From NCBI GenBank assembly GCA_036265535.1, contig DATAOV010000104.1:1-20512 (forward strand): a stretch of DNA of 20,512 nucleotides, written 5' to 3'. The notes under the pieces were generated by a model, which was not told where the DNA came from, searched no databases, and saw nothing but the letters and a program-made list of their open reading frames with translations. This document shows positions 12,153 to 19,914 of this stretch, piece by piece; the stretch's first letter is position 1; the number at the start of each line of letters is the position of its first letter. The DNA is from AC-32 sp036265535 (GTDB taxonomy: Bacteria > Actinomycetota > Thermoleophilia > Gaiellales > Gaiellaceae). Position numbers and translations under genes: made by a program.

Positions 12153-14030
12153 CTAGGGACCGGGAACCGTCCCGTCCGTCGATGAGCTTGTCGAATTCGT
12201 GTCGTCGAGGGCGCTTGCGACCGCCGCCGGCAGCGTGTCCCCGGGGGGTGCGATGTTCGGATCGGCCAGGACCGCGGCTGCCTGCTCCGGGGTGAGCTCG
12301 TACCCGTTCGGGTCGCCGCTCGCGTCACCCTCGGCCGCGTCCTCGTACGAGGTGTCGTTCCAGGACACGTCGGCCCAGGAGACATCCGCCCAGGAGACAT
12401 CCGCCCAGGAAACGTCGCTCCAGGACACATCCGCCCAGGAGACGTCGTTCCAGGACACGTCTGCCCAGGAGACCGAGTCCCACGAGACCGAGTCCCAGGA
12501 GACGCTGCTCTTGGCCGCGTCGTACCAGCTGACGCTGTCGAAGGTCTTGCCGCCGCCGAGGAGGTCGCTGACGAGGAACCTGCCGAGCGCCTTGTTCGGG
12601 TTCGGTGGGTAGTTCGTGAAGGCGAGGTAGTTCATCTGGATCTCGCCCACGCCCACCGAGCCAACCGGTGCGTTGGGCACCGGCTTGGCCGACAACATCA
12701 GCGCGCCCTTGACCTGGTCCGGCGTGAAGTTCGGATGGGCGGCCAGGATCTGGGCGGCCGCCGCCGCGACCACCGGGGCCGAGAACGAGGTGCCCGAGAG
12801 CTGGATGTAGCCGGGCGCGGTGACCTTGTCCGGCCGCTCGGCGACGAGCGACGAGTTGCCGGGCACCGGACCGACCATGTACCGGCCGGGCGCCGCTACA
12901 TCCGGCTTCGCGAACCCGTCGAGGGTGTAGCCCCACGCCGACCACGGTGCCGGGGTGTCGTCGTAGCGGCTCGTGGTCCCGCCCATGTCGATCGCGCCGA
13001 CGGTCATCACGAACGGATCGTTGCCGGGCGCGTACGGAACCCCGCTCGGCCCGTCGGCCTTGCCGTAGTTGCCGGCAGCTGCGACGACGAACACGTTGTT
13101 GAACCAGAGCTTCTCGACCGCCCTGTCCAGCGGGTCGCGGATGAAGTTGCTCGCGGTCGCCGAGTGCAGCGAGAAGTTCGCGATCCGGATGTTGTACTTG
13201 TCCTTGTTGGCCAGGATCCACTGGCAGGAAGCGATCACGTCGCTCGTCCGGGCGACACCGTAGTCGTCCATGACGTCGAGCGAGACCAACTTCGCCTGCG
13301 GGGTGCCGCCGGTGTAGCCGTCGGCGCCGCCAGCGGCGATGCCGGCCACGAACGTGCCGTGACCCCGCCCGTCACCGGCCGAGTTGTCGGGCAGCGTGCT
13401 GAAGTTCACCTGCGCAAGCAGGCGGTTGCCGAAGTCGGCTCGACCGGGCTCGATACCCGAGTCCACGACGGCGATCGTCGGGACCGAGGCCGGCGCCGGG
13501 GCGTTCCAGCCACTCCAACGATTCGCGAGCCCGACCGCGTACGGCCAGAGCTGGGTCGAGCTGTAGCCGCTGACATGGACGGGCGCGTCCGGCGTGATGG
13601 TCAGTCCCTTCAAGTCCCGGAGCTTGTGAATCAACTTCGCCGGGATCGTCATCGCCACGCCGTCGACGAGGTCCAGCTGCCGGCTCGGCGTGAGGTCCGA
13701 CTTCTTCAGGAACTGGATGAACTTCCGCTGGCCGGGATCGAAGGTCTCGTCGGTCTGGACGATCACCGAGACCATCGTGTTCGGGTTGCCCTTCGCCCGC
13801 TGGGCCAGCACCGGGGCGAGGTAGCTGTGCTCGAGATCGAGCCTGTTCTTGCCTCCAGGGGAGCTTGCTGCGAGCGGAACGCTGATGGCCAGCATCGCCG
13901 CAAGCGCGGTCAATGCTCCTCGCCCGCCCTTGCCCCAGAGAGCGTTCGACCGAGACTCGCCCCCACGGTTCCCCGTGCCCCAGAGCGCGCTCGACCGCGT
14001 CTCTCCTCGATTGCCGCCGTTCATCCGCAC
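12153..14030 (-). CDS. Secreted subtilisin-like serine protease (S8) with VSW repeats
   Basis: 625 residues from GTG 14030, seven bases after AGGAGA; ATG 14024 is the alternative. N-terminus: two copies of a short motif, SSALWGTGNRG and SNALWGKGGRG (13-37), then a hydrophobic signal segment ALTALAAMLAISVPLAASS (39-57). Residues about 64-155 resemble an I9-type prodomain (VSVIVQTDETF, GVAMTIPAKLIHKL). Catalytic domain: VVDSG (D190), GRGHGTFVAG (H224), VVAAAGNYG (N321), LSGTSFSAP (S415), a complete subtilase triad plus oxyanion Asn. C-terminal tail 499-562 has repeats of five residues (SVSWD, DVSWA, DVSWN), then an acidic, Ser/Thr-rich end. Exported, self-processing protease; substrate unknown. 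The reading frame continues past 14030 only through sequence antisense to murT. Confidence 0.9.
   Translation of the reverse strand: MRMNGGNRGETRSSALWGTGNRGGESRSNALWGKGGRGALTALAAMLAISVPLAASSPGGKNRLDLEHSYLAPVLAQRAKGNPNTMVSVIVQTDETFDPGQRKFIQFLKKSDLTPSRQLDLVDGVAMTIPAKLIHKLRDLKGLTITPDAPVHVSGYSSTQLWPYAVGLANRWSGWNAPAPASVPTIAVVDSGIEPGRADFGNRLLAQVNFSTLPDNSAGDGRGHGTFVAGIAAGGADGYTGGTPQAKLVSLDVMDDYGVARTSDVIASCQWILANKDKYNIRIANFSLHSATASNFIRDPLDRAVEKLWFNNVFVVAAAGNYGKADGPSGVPYAPGNDPFVMTVGAIDMGGTTSRYDDTPAPWSAWGYTLDGFAKPDVAAPGRYMVGPVPGNSSLVAERPDKVTAPGYIQLSGTSFSAPVVAAAAAQILAAHPNFTPDQVKGALMLSAKPVPNAPVGSVGVGEIQMNYLAFTNYPPNPNKALGRFLVSDLLGGGKTFDSVSWYDAAKSSVSWDSVSWDSVSWADVSWNDVSWADVSWSDVSWADVSWADVSWADVSWNDTSYEDAAEGDASGDPNGYELTPEQAAAVLADPNIAPPGDTLPAAVASALDDTNSTSSSTDGTVPGP
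12353..12508 (-). repeat. 15-bp tandem coding repeat (ten x-V-S-W-x units)
   Basis: About ten consecutive 15-base units encode SVSWD SVSWD SVSWA, DVSWN, DVSWA, DVSWS, DVSWA (three times), DVSWN and a degenerate DTSYE. Several units are identical at the DNA level (GGCGGATGTCTCCTG type), pointing to recent expansion. One isolated SVSW lies 15 residues before the block. Confidence 0.85.
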
Positions 14031-14144
14031 CGTCCGCTCTCCTTTCCGCGCCCTCTGCGCGGGCCGCATGTCTGACTGACCGCAACGGCGACGCCTGCCG
14101 ACCGCTGTAAGAACCTGCCGGAACCTAGGCGGCGGCACCCCTTC

Positions 14145-14166
14145 GCTACATCCCCCGGGAGGGTGA
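14145..14166. promoter_or_regulatory. GCTACRTCCCCC motif between subtilase and murT
   Basis: GCTACATCCCCCGGG followed by AGGGTGA, matching 17 of 22 positions of 12030-12051. It lies 115 bases upstream of the subtilase start (minus) and about 40 bases upstream of the murT start (plus), so it could serve either. The rest of the 174-base divergent region shows no clear -35/-10 pair. Confidence 0.45.
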
Positions 14167-14204
14167 GCTCCTGGAAAGTTCCCTCGAACGAGTGAGGCGG
14201 TAGC

Positions 14205-15590
14205 GTGCGGCCCGTGCGCCTCCCGCTTCCCCTCTCGGCCGAGATCCTGCTCGCGCGCGCGGCGGCTTCCCTCTCCCGCGTCGTCGGTGCCGGGGGAGGC
14301 ACGACAGTTCCGGGGAAGCTGCTCTGGAAGCTCGATCCGGGCGCCGTCGACCGCCTCGCCGCCCGTCTTCCCCGAGGGTCGGCGCTCATCTCGGCGACGA
14401 ACGGAAAGACGACGACCGCGGCGATGGCGGCGCGCATCCTCGCGCCGTCTGCGCGACTTGCTCACAACCGCTCGGGCGCGAACCTGGTCTCCGGAGTCGC
14501 TTCGACCCTGCTCGCCGCACGCGGTGCGGAGCTGGGTCTCTTCGAGGTGGACGAGGCCGCGCTGCCGGAGGTGGCCCGGAGGCTTCGCCCTCGGGCCGTC
14601 CTCCTCGGGAACCTCTTTCGCGACCAGCTCGACCGCTACGGCGAGCTGGAGCTGCTGGCGGGGCGCTGGCGCGAAACGGTGCGGGAGCTGCCTTCGGAAG
14701 CGAGCCTGGTCGTGAACGGAGACGACCCTCAGGTCGGCGACCTGGCGAAAGAGCGGCCCGGCTCTACAGTCTTCGGGCTGGACGATCCACGGCACGCCTC
14801 GGCCGAGCTCCAGCACGCGGCGGACTCGAAGTGGTGCGTCCGCTGCGGGACTCCGTACGCGTACGCGGCGGCGTACATCGGCCATCTCGGCGACTACCGC
14901 TGCCCCGCCTGCGGCCACGCAAGGCCGCCGCTCGACGTGCTCGCGCGCGAGATCGAGCTGAACGGCCTCGACAGTGCCTCATTCCAGCTCGTGACCCCCG
15001 AGGGCACGCGTCCGGTCGAGCTCGGCGTTCCCGGCCTCTACAACGTGTACAACGCGCTCGCAGCCGCGTCCCTGGCTCGTGCGCTCGAGGCGTCGTTGGA
15101 CGCAATTCAGGCCGGTTTGCAGGGCTTTTCGGCGGCCTTCGGCCGGTTCGAGCGGATCGAGATCGGCGAACGCTCCCTGCTTACCCTGCTGGTCAAGAAC
15201 CCTGCGGGTGCAAACGAGGTCGTGCGAACGCTCCTGTCCGGGACGCCGCCAAAGCTCCTCCTGGTGGCGCTGAACGACGAGATCGCCGACGGGCGCGACG
15301 TCTCTTGGATCTGGGATGTCGACTTCGAGCCCTTGCTCGGAGGGCTCGAGCGCCTGGTCGCGAGCGGCGAGCGGGCGGCCGAGCTGGCGCTGCGCTTCAA
15401 GTACGCCGGCCTGCCCGCCGACGCGATCGAGGTCGTTTCCTCGCTCGACGAGGCGCTCGACCGCGGCCTCGAGCTGACCCCGGCGCGCGGCGAGCTCGTC
15501 GCGCTCCCGACCTATACGGCGATGCTCAGGCTGCGCGACCTCGTGGCCCGGCGCGGCTTCGTCAAGCCCTACTGGGAGGCCGCCGCGTGA
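14205..15590 (+). CDS. murT: Lipid II isoglutaminyl synthase, MurT subunit
   Basis: 461 residues from GTG 14205 (GAGG seven bases upstream; GTG 14214 is possible). Mur-ligase-type ATP site ISATNGKTTTAAMAARIL (64-71), then NRSGANLVSGVAS and LLGNLFRDQLDRYGELE of the central domain. A zinc ribbon inserted in that domain is clear (C211-x2-C214, C233-x2-C236), a hallmark of MurT. The C-terminal DUF1727 domain shows KNPAGANEVVR and NDEIADGRDVSWIWDVDF, with the Asp proposed to activate ammonia transfer. With GatD it amidates the D-glutamate of lipid II to D-isoglutamine using glutamine and ATP at the cytoplasmic side of the membrane. Its stop overlaps the gatD start by four bases, so the subunits are translationally coupled. 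Confidence 0.95.
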   Translation: MRPVRLPLPLSAEILLARAAASLSRVVGAGGGTTVPGKLLWKLDPGAVDRLAARLPRGSALISATNGKTTTAAMAARILAPSARLAHNRSGANLVSGVASTLLAARGAELGLFEVDEAALPEVARRLRPRAVLLGNLFRDQLDRYGELELLAGRWRETVRELPSEASLVVNGDDPQVGDLAKERPGSTVFGLDDPRHASAELQHAADSKWCVRCGTPYAYAAAYIGHLGDYRCPACGHARPPLDVLAREIELNGLDSASFQLVTPEGTRPVELGVPGLYNVYNALAAASLARALEASLDAIQAGLQGFSAAFGRFERIEIGERSLLTLLVKNPAGANEVVRTLLSGTPPKLLLVALNDEIADGRDVSWIWDVDFEPLLGGLERLVASGERAAELALRFKYAGLPADAIEVVSSLDEALDRGLELTPARGELVALPTYTAMLRLRDLVARRGFVKPYWEAAA

Positions 15591-16348
15591 GCGGCGGCGT
15601 GAAGATCATCGTCGGCCACCTCTTCCCCGACTACCTGAACATCTACGCCGACCGGGGGAACATGGCGGTACTGGAGCGCCGGGCCGCCTGGCGGGGCCAC
15701 GAGCTCGAGGTGCTTCCGCTCGGTGCCGGTGCCGAGATCCGGCCCGGCGTGCACGACCTCTTCTACGTGGGGGGCGGCCAGGATCGCGAGCAGGAGCTGA
15801 TCGCGCCGGCCCTCGCCGAAATGGGCGACGCGCTCCGGGGGGCCGTGGCCGGGGGCGCCGCCGCGCTCGCGGTCTGTGGCGGGTACCAGCTTTTCGGGCG
15901 CTCCTACCGCGACCAGAGCGGTGACGAGCTACCCGGGGCGGGGCTTCTCCCGCTCCACACGGTCGCCGGCCAGCGCCGGATGATCGGCGACGTGCTACTC
16001 GAGTGCGAGCTCGTTCCCGGCCAGCCGCGCTCGCTCGCAGGATTCGAGAACCACGCCGGCCGCACGTACCTCGACGAGGGAGCCGACCCGCTCGGTCGCG
16101 TCCTCGCCGGGTTCGGCAACGACGGAGCGAGCGGGTACGAAGGCTGCCGCGCGGGCCGCGTGATCGGGACCTACCTCCATGGTCCCCTGCTTCCGCGCAA
16201 CCCATGGCTCGCCGACTGGCTGCTGGCGCAGGCCCTGGGGCACCGCACGGGCGAGGTGCCCCAGCTAGATCCACTCGAGGACGAACTCGAAGGAGAGGCG
16301 CATACCGTCTCCGCCGACCGCGCTCGAAACAGAGGCGGACGCTACTAG
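15587..16348 (+). CDS. gatD: Lipid II isoglutaminyl synthase, GatD glutaminase subunit
   Basis: 253 residues, GTG start at 15587 in a GTGA overlap with the murT stop; GGGAGG in the end of murT is the ribosome binding site. A class I glutamine amidotransferase of the CobB/CobQ type: HLFPDYLNIYADRGN, YVGGGQDREQE, nucleophile elbow AVCGGYQLFG (C97), FENHAGRT, and the catalytic His in GTYLHGPLLPRNP (H198). It releases ammonia from glutamine for MurT; the MurT-GatD pair is known from staphylococci, streptococci and many actinobacteria. The tail after about residue 225 is charged and probably disordered. Downstream an imperfect hairpin precedes the converging Nudix gene. Confidence 0.95.
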   Translation: MSGGVKIIVGHLFPDYLNIYADRGNMAVLERRAAWRGHELEVLPLGAGAEIRPGVHDLFYVGGGQDREQELIAPALAEMGDALRGAVAGGAAALAVCGGYQLFGRSYRDQSGDELPGAGLLPLHTVAGQRRMIGDVLLECELVPGQPRSLAGFENHAGRTYLDEGADPLGRVLAGFGNDGASGYEGCRAGRVIGTYLHGPLLPRNPWLADWLLAQALGHRTGEVPQLDPLEDELEGEAHTVSADRARNRGGRY

Positions 16349-16389
16349 GAACATCAATCGAAACGGGAGCAAGCACTCAGGAACCTCCT

Positions 16390-16434
16390 CCCTCGTACGT
16401 CGTCATGCTCCGAAGCGGGCCTGACTTACGAGGG
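16390..16434. terminator. Possible bidirectional terminator between gatD and the Nudix gene
   Basis: CCCTCGTA (16390-16397) and TACGAGGG (16427-16434) pair perfectly across a 29-base loop in the convergent intergenic region. No T-run, and the long loop makes it weak. Confidence 0.3.
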
Positions 16435-16435
16435 C

Positions 16436-16891
16436 TCAGCGGGCCCAGAGGGCGCCGAGGTAGACCGCGGGGTCGCCGGGCGTCCAGCGTTGGAGGAAGC
16501 GCTGGATCGGCGGGTGCAGCACGACCTCGTCGAGCTCGTCGGCGCCGAAGAGCCGGTGCCCGCGCACGGCTGCGTCCTGCGAGGTCACCGCCTCGAGCGA
16601 GCGCTGGCCCAGGTCGCCCGCGAAGATGATGTGGACGACGTGCTTCGCCGCGAAGCTGCGCACGGGCGCGATCGAGTCGGCGATCGCAACCGGCCCCTCG
16701 ACGGGCACCTCGTCCTCGATCCCGACCTCCTCCCGGAGCTCGCGGTGGAGGGCGTCGACCAGGCTCTCGCCCGAGTTCACCCCGCCGCCCGGGAGGAGCC
16801 AGTACTCGCGGCCGCCCTTCTCGTGCCGACACAGCAGGATGCTCCCCTGCCAGCGCAGGATCGCCGAGACCCGGATGCGAGGCTCCATCAT
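16436..16891 (-). CDS. Nudix hydrolase
   Basis: 151 residues from ATG 16891 (MMEPRIRV; ATG 16888 equally possible). The Nudix box is complete: GGVNSGE (36-42), seven residues, then RELREEVGI (50-58), matching G-x5-E-x7-REUxEExGU. The N-terminal strand RVSAILRWQGSILLCRHEKG and the LPGGG loop are typical. Such enzymes hydrolyse nucleoside diphosphates linked to another group; the substrate cannot be told from sequence. The position after dut suggests nucleotide-pool cleansing, but this is inference from context only. It is separated from dut by a 94-base gap filled by a dispersed element, so it may have its own promoter or be weakly coupled. Confidence 0.88.
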   Translation of the reverse strand: MMEPRIRVSAILRWQGSILLCRHEKGGREYWLLPGGGVNSGESLVDALHRELREEVGIEDEVPVEGPVAIADSIAPVRSFAAKHVVHIIFAGDLGQRSLEAVTSQDAAVRGHRLFGADELDEVVLHPPIQRFLQRWTPGDPAVYLGALWAR

Positions 16892-16902
16892 GCGCGCTGC
16901 CC

Positions 16903-16960
16903 AGGCGCCGCTAGCGGCGCCGCCCTCAGCGCGTGCGGGCCCTGCCCGGACGCGCGTCTG
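16903..16960. repeat. 58-bp dispersed element, copy B (perfect 18-bp palindrome plus tail)
   Basis: Contains the perfect palindrome GGCGCCGCTAGCGGCGCC (16904-16921) followed by CGCCCTCAG and a tail with TGCCCGG and GCGTCTG. About 45 of 58 positions match 5659-5715. It lies between dut and the Nudix gene, where its hairpin could reduce read-through or protect the upstream mRNA. Confidence 0.7.
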
Positions 16961-16985
16961 AAGTGAACTGTCGATCCGTTCATGG

Positions 16986-17426
16986 TCAACCGGTACGGCT
17001 CGACGAGCCGAAGCCGCGCACGCCGCGCTCGCTCTCCGGGAGCTCCTCCACCTCGGCGAGCTCGAGCTCGGGCACGGGAAGAACGACGAGCTGGGCGACC
17101 CGCATGCCGGGCTCGACCACGAAGGGCTCGCGCGCATCCGTGTTGAGCAGGACGACCCGGATCTCGCCGCGGTAGCCGGAATCGACCAGGCCGGGGGCGT
17201 TGACGACGGTGATCCCGTGGCGAGCCGCGAGCCCCGAGCGAGGCTGGACGAAGCCCGCGAAACCCTCGGGTATGGCGACCGCAAGCCCCGTGCCGACGAC
17301 GGCCCGCTCCCCCGGTCCGAGCTCGTGCCGCTCGCAGGCGGCGAGATCGAGGCCGGCATCACTCGTGTAGGCGCGCTCGGGCAGGATCGCGTCCGGGCGC
17401 AGACGGCGGATCGACAGCTCGATCAC
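16986..17426 (-). CDS. dut: dUTP diphosphatase
   Basis: 146 residues, GTG start overlapping the hflX stop as GTGA. All five trimeric dUTPase motifs are present in order: YTSDAGLDLAA (1), QPRSGLAARHGI (2), NAPGLVDSGYRGEI (3, with the catalytic Asp), MRVAQLVVLP (4), and the C-terminal ERGVRGFGSSSRTG (5, P-loop-like; the usual GFGSTG reads GFGSSSRTG). The enzyme splits dUTP to dUMP and diphosphate, limiting uracil in DNA and feeding dTMP synthesis. Length matches the bacterial family. Part of the dapF-dapL-hflX-dut chain. Confidence 0.95.
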   Translation of the reverse strand: MIELSIRRLRPDAILPERAYTSDAGLDLAACERHELGPGERAVVGTGLAVAIPEGFAGFVQPRSGLAARHGITVVNAPGLVDSGYRGEIRVVLLNTDAREPFVVEPGMRVAQLVVLPVPELELAEVEELPESERGVRGFGSSSRTG

Positions 17427-18739
17427 GCGCTCGACCGCGCGGGGGCCTCGGACTCGCGCGGTTCGACGATCAGGTACGGCGCGAAGCGTCGCACCTCCCT
17501 GCGCGGCAGGCGCGCGCGTACGAAAACCCCTTCCGGCCGGTCGGCGCGCTCATCCACCGGAGCGCCCAGCGCGTACAGCTCGGCGAGCCGGGCACCCTCG
17601 TCGTACGGAATCAGCAGCCGGACCGCCTCGAACCGCTCTCCGAAGCGCTCGGCGATCCGGTGTCGCAGCTCGTCCAGGCCCTCCCCCGTGCGCGCGGAGA
17701 CCTGGAGGGCGTCCGGGAAGCGGTTGCCCAGGCGCTTGCGCCGAAGCGGGTCGGCCGCGTCGATCTTGTTCAGCACGAGCTCGATCGGCAGCTCGCGGGC
17801 GCCGATCTCGCCGAGGACCGCATCCACGGCGGCGAGCATTTCGTCGAGCTCGGCGTCGGAGACCGAGGCGTCGGCGACGTGGAGCACGAGGTCGGCGACG
17901 AGCGTCTCTTCGAGCGTCGCCGCGAAGCCCTCAACCAGCTGGTGCGGGAGACGCCGGATGAAGCCGACGGTGTCGGTAACGAGGTAACGGCGTCCCTCGA
18001 CCTCGAATGAACGCGTGGTCGGGTCGAGCGTCTCGAACAGGCGGTCGTTGACGGACACGCCCGCCTCCGTGAGCGCGTTGAGGAGCGTCGACTTGCCGAC
18101 GTTCGTGTACCCGGCCAGCGCGATCGTCGGCGTCTCGGAGCGCCGCCGCGACTTGCGCCGCGTCGCACGCTGCTTCGCCAGCGTCCGCAGCCGCTGGCGC
18201 AGCAGCGTGACCCTGCGCCGCGCGAGCCGCCGATCCGTCTCGAGCTGGCTCTCGCCCGGGCCCCGGGTGCCAACGCCGCCCCCGAGCCGCTCGAGGTGCT
18301 GCCAGAGGCCTCGCATGCGCGGGAGGTTGTACTCCAGCTGCGCCAGCTCGACCTGGAGCTTGCCCTCGGCGCTGACGGCATGCTGGGCGAAGATGTCGAG
18401 GATCAGCTGGGTACGGTCGACCACGCGCGCCTGAAGAGCGTCCTCGAGCTGGCGCTGCTGCACCGGCGAGAGCTCGTCGTCCACGATCAGCGACTCTGCC
18501 CCCGACTGCGGGAACGCCTCCTTCAGCTCGGCAAGCTTCCCTTTGCCGACGTAGGTCCGCGGGTCGGGCCGCGAACGCTGCTGCACGAGCTCCGCTATGG
18601 GCTCGACGCCCGCCGTGCGGGCAAGCTCCCGCAGCTCGGCGAGCTCGACCGCGGAGTCCGACCCTTTCGGGGGCGCTGCGAGGACGAACCCGCGCTCGGG
18701 CTCTGCGCCCGGCGCCGGATCGGGCTGGCGGGTCGTCAC
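17423..18739 (-). CDS. hflX: GTPase HflX
   Basis: 438 residues, GTG start overlapping the aminotransferase stop as GTGA. N-terminal HflX domain: DPRTYVGKGKLAEL, VDDELSPVQQRQLE, DRTQLILDIFAQHA, the linker helix LQVELAQLEYNLPRM and the diagnostic GGGVGTRGPGESQLETDRR (about 153-171). GTPase domain: G1 AGYTNVGKSTLLN (about 209-219), switch I with FETLDPTTR, G3 DTVGFIRRLP, G4 NKID, and a C-terminal domain. HflX binds the 50S subunit and splits or rescues stalled ribosomes, especially under stress. All GTPase motifs are intact. In other genomes it is often found beside unrelated housekeeping genes, so the operon here says little about a special role. Confidence 0.95.
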   Translation of the reverse strand: MTTRQPDPAPGAEPERGFVLAAPPKGSDSAVELAELRELARTAGVEPIAELVQQRSRPDPRTYVGKGKLAELKEAFPQSGAESLIVDDELSPVQQRQLEDALQARVVDRTQLILDIFAQHAVSAEGKLQVELAQLEYNLPRMRGLWQHLERLGGGVGTRGPGESQLETDRRLARRRVTLLRQRLRTLAKQRATRRKSRRRSETPTIALAGYTNVGKSTLLNALTEAGVSVNDRLFETLDPTTRSFEVEGRRYLVTDTVGFIRRLPHQLVEGFAATLEETLVADLVLHVADASVSDAELDEMLAAVDAVLGEIGARELPIELVLNKIDAADPLRRKRLGNRFPDALQVSARTGEGLDELRHRIAERFGERFEAVRLLIPYDEGARLAELYALGAPVDERADRPEGVFVRARLPRREVRRFAPYLIVEPRESEAPARSSA

Positions 18740-19914
18740 GCCGTGATTATGCCGCTCCGAAGCGAGCTCTCGATCCGGCGCACGGCCTCTTCGAGCCGTT
18801 TGTCGGGCACGGTCAGCGAGATCCGGAAGAAACCCTCGCCGCTCGGGCCGTAGGCAGGCCCGGGCGAGACGAGCACGCCGGCCTGCTCGAGCACGAGCTG
18901 GGTGAACGATTCCGACGTGTGGCCGCCGGGCACCCGCACCCAGAAGTACGGGGTCGCCTTCGGCGCAGTCACCTCGAGCCCGATCGCCGTCAGCCCCTCG
19001 GCGACGAGATCTCGCCGGCGCCGGTAGATCTCCGACATCTCGCCTGGAAAGTCACGGGCCTCGGTGAGCGCCGCCACCGTAGCGCGCTGAACCGCCTCGA
19101 ACATCCCCGAGTCGAGGTTCGTCTTCAGCTGCCGGTAGCGTTCGACCACCTCGGGGTTGCCGGCGACGAGCCCCGACCGCCAGCCGGTCATGTTCCAGCC
19201 CTTGGAGAGCGAGAAGATCTCGACGCCGACGTCCTTCGCCCCCGGGGTCTCGAGGAAGCTCGGAGCGCGGTAGCCATCGAAGCAGATCTCCGAGTAGGCG
19301 TTGTCGTGCACCACGACCACGTCGTTGGCGCGCGCGAAGTCGACTGCCAGCTCGAAGTAACCGGGTTGCGTCACGGCTCCGGTCGGGTTGTTCGGGTAGT
19401 TGAGGTAGAGGACGTTCGCGCGCCCGACCAGAGCAACCGGAATCGCGTCCAGCTCGGGTAGGAAGGCGTTCTCCTCCGTGAGCGGAAGGTAGTGGAGCTG
19501 CGCGCCGGCGAAGAGGGGACCTGAGGTGTACGGCGGATATCCGGGGTCCGGTGCGAGCGCGACATCACCCGGGTCGAGCAGGGCGAGTGCCACGTGCCCG
19601 ACCGCTTCCTTCCCGCCCAGGGCGGGCACGATCTCCGCGGCCGGATCGAGTTCGACGCCGAAGCGGTCGCGGTAGAACGCCGCCGCAGCCTCCCGCAGCT
19701 CGTGCGAGCCGTGGTTCGTCGGATACTGGTGCGTTGCGGCGTCGCGGGCTCCGGCGATCAGCGCTTCCACCACCGGCTCTGGTGTCGGCAGGTCGGGATC
19801 GCCGATCCCGAGGCTGATCACGTCCACGCCCTCCCGCTGCTTCTCCGCGAGCTTGCGCTCGAGCTCCGCGAACAGGTACGGGGGCACTGCGTCCAGGCGC
19901 CGCGCGAACCTCAC
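18736..19914 (-). CDS. dapL: PLP aminotransferase, LL-diaminopimelate aminotransferase-like (DapL)
   Basis: 392 residues from GTG 19914 in a GTGA overlap with the dapF stop, with AGGAG eight bases upstream. Fold type I aminotransferase: LGIGDPDLPTP, YPTNHGSHELREA, PALGGKEAVGHVALALLDPG, LNYPNNPTGAV, VVHDNAYSEICFDG, the PLP lysine in SLSKGWNMTGWRSG and the substrate Arg in FFRISLT. The sequence style and the neighbouring diaminopimelate epimerase homologue point to LL-diaminopimelate aminotransferase, converting tetrahydrodipicolinate with glutamate directly to LL-diaminopimelate. Related succinyl-DAP (DapC) or broad-specificity enzymes have the same motifs, so the exact reaction is inferred partly from context. 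Confidence 0.85.
   Translation of the reverse strand: MRFARRLDAVPPYLFAELERKLAEKQREGVDVISLGIGDPDLPTPEPVVEALIAGARDAATHQYPTNHGSHELREAAAAFYRDRFGVELDPAAEIVPALGGKEAVGHVALALLDPGDVALAPDPGYPPYTSGPLFAGAQLHYLPLTEENAFLPELDAIPVALVGRANVLYLNYPNNPTGAVTQPGYFELAVDFARANDVVVVHDNAYSEICFDGYRAPSFLETPGAKDVGVEIFSLSKGWNMTGWRSGLVAGNPEVVERYRQLKTNLDSGMFEAVQRATVAALTEARDFPGEMSEIYRRRRDLVAEGLTAIGLEVTAPKATPYFWVRVPGGHTSESFTQLVLEQAGVLVSPGPAYGPSGEGFFRISLTVPDKRLEEAVRRIESSLRSGIITA

Noticed and set aside
9132..12185. A 1017-residue open frame on the + strand
   Set aside because: It is antisense to the GGDEF/HD-GYP gene; its Arg/Glu/Asp-rich composition is the usual mirror of GC-rich codon bias and it shows no domain.
12735..14075. 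A 446-residue + strand open frame opposite the subtilase
   Set aside because: Shadow frame of the subtilase coding sequence, with no recognisable motif.
14031..14918. Extension of the subtilase frame upstream to 14918
   Set aside because: The extra residues are antisense to murT, precede a good ribosome binding site at the GTG at 14030, and would place the signal segment deep inside the protein.
14831..15586. Upstream extension of the GatD frame
   Set aside because: It is an out-of-frame reading of murT; the GTGA junction at 15587 with GGGAGG upstream gives the expected family start.
16892..17362. N-terminal extension of the Nudix protein to 308 residues
   Set aside because: The extension is an out-of-frame shadow of dut and the dispersed element; the Nudix fold begins normally after ATG 16891.
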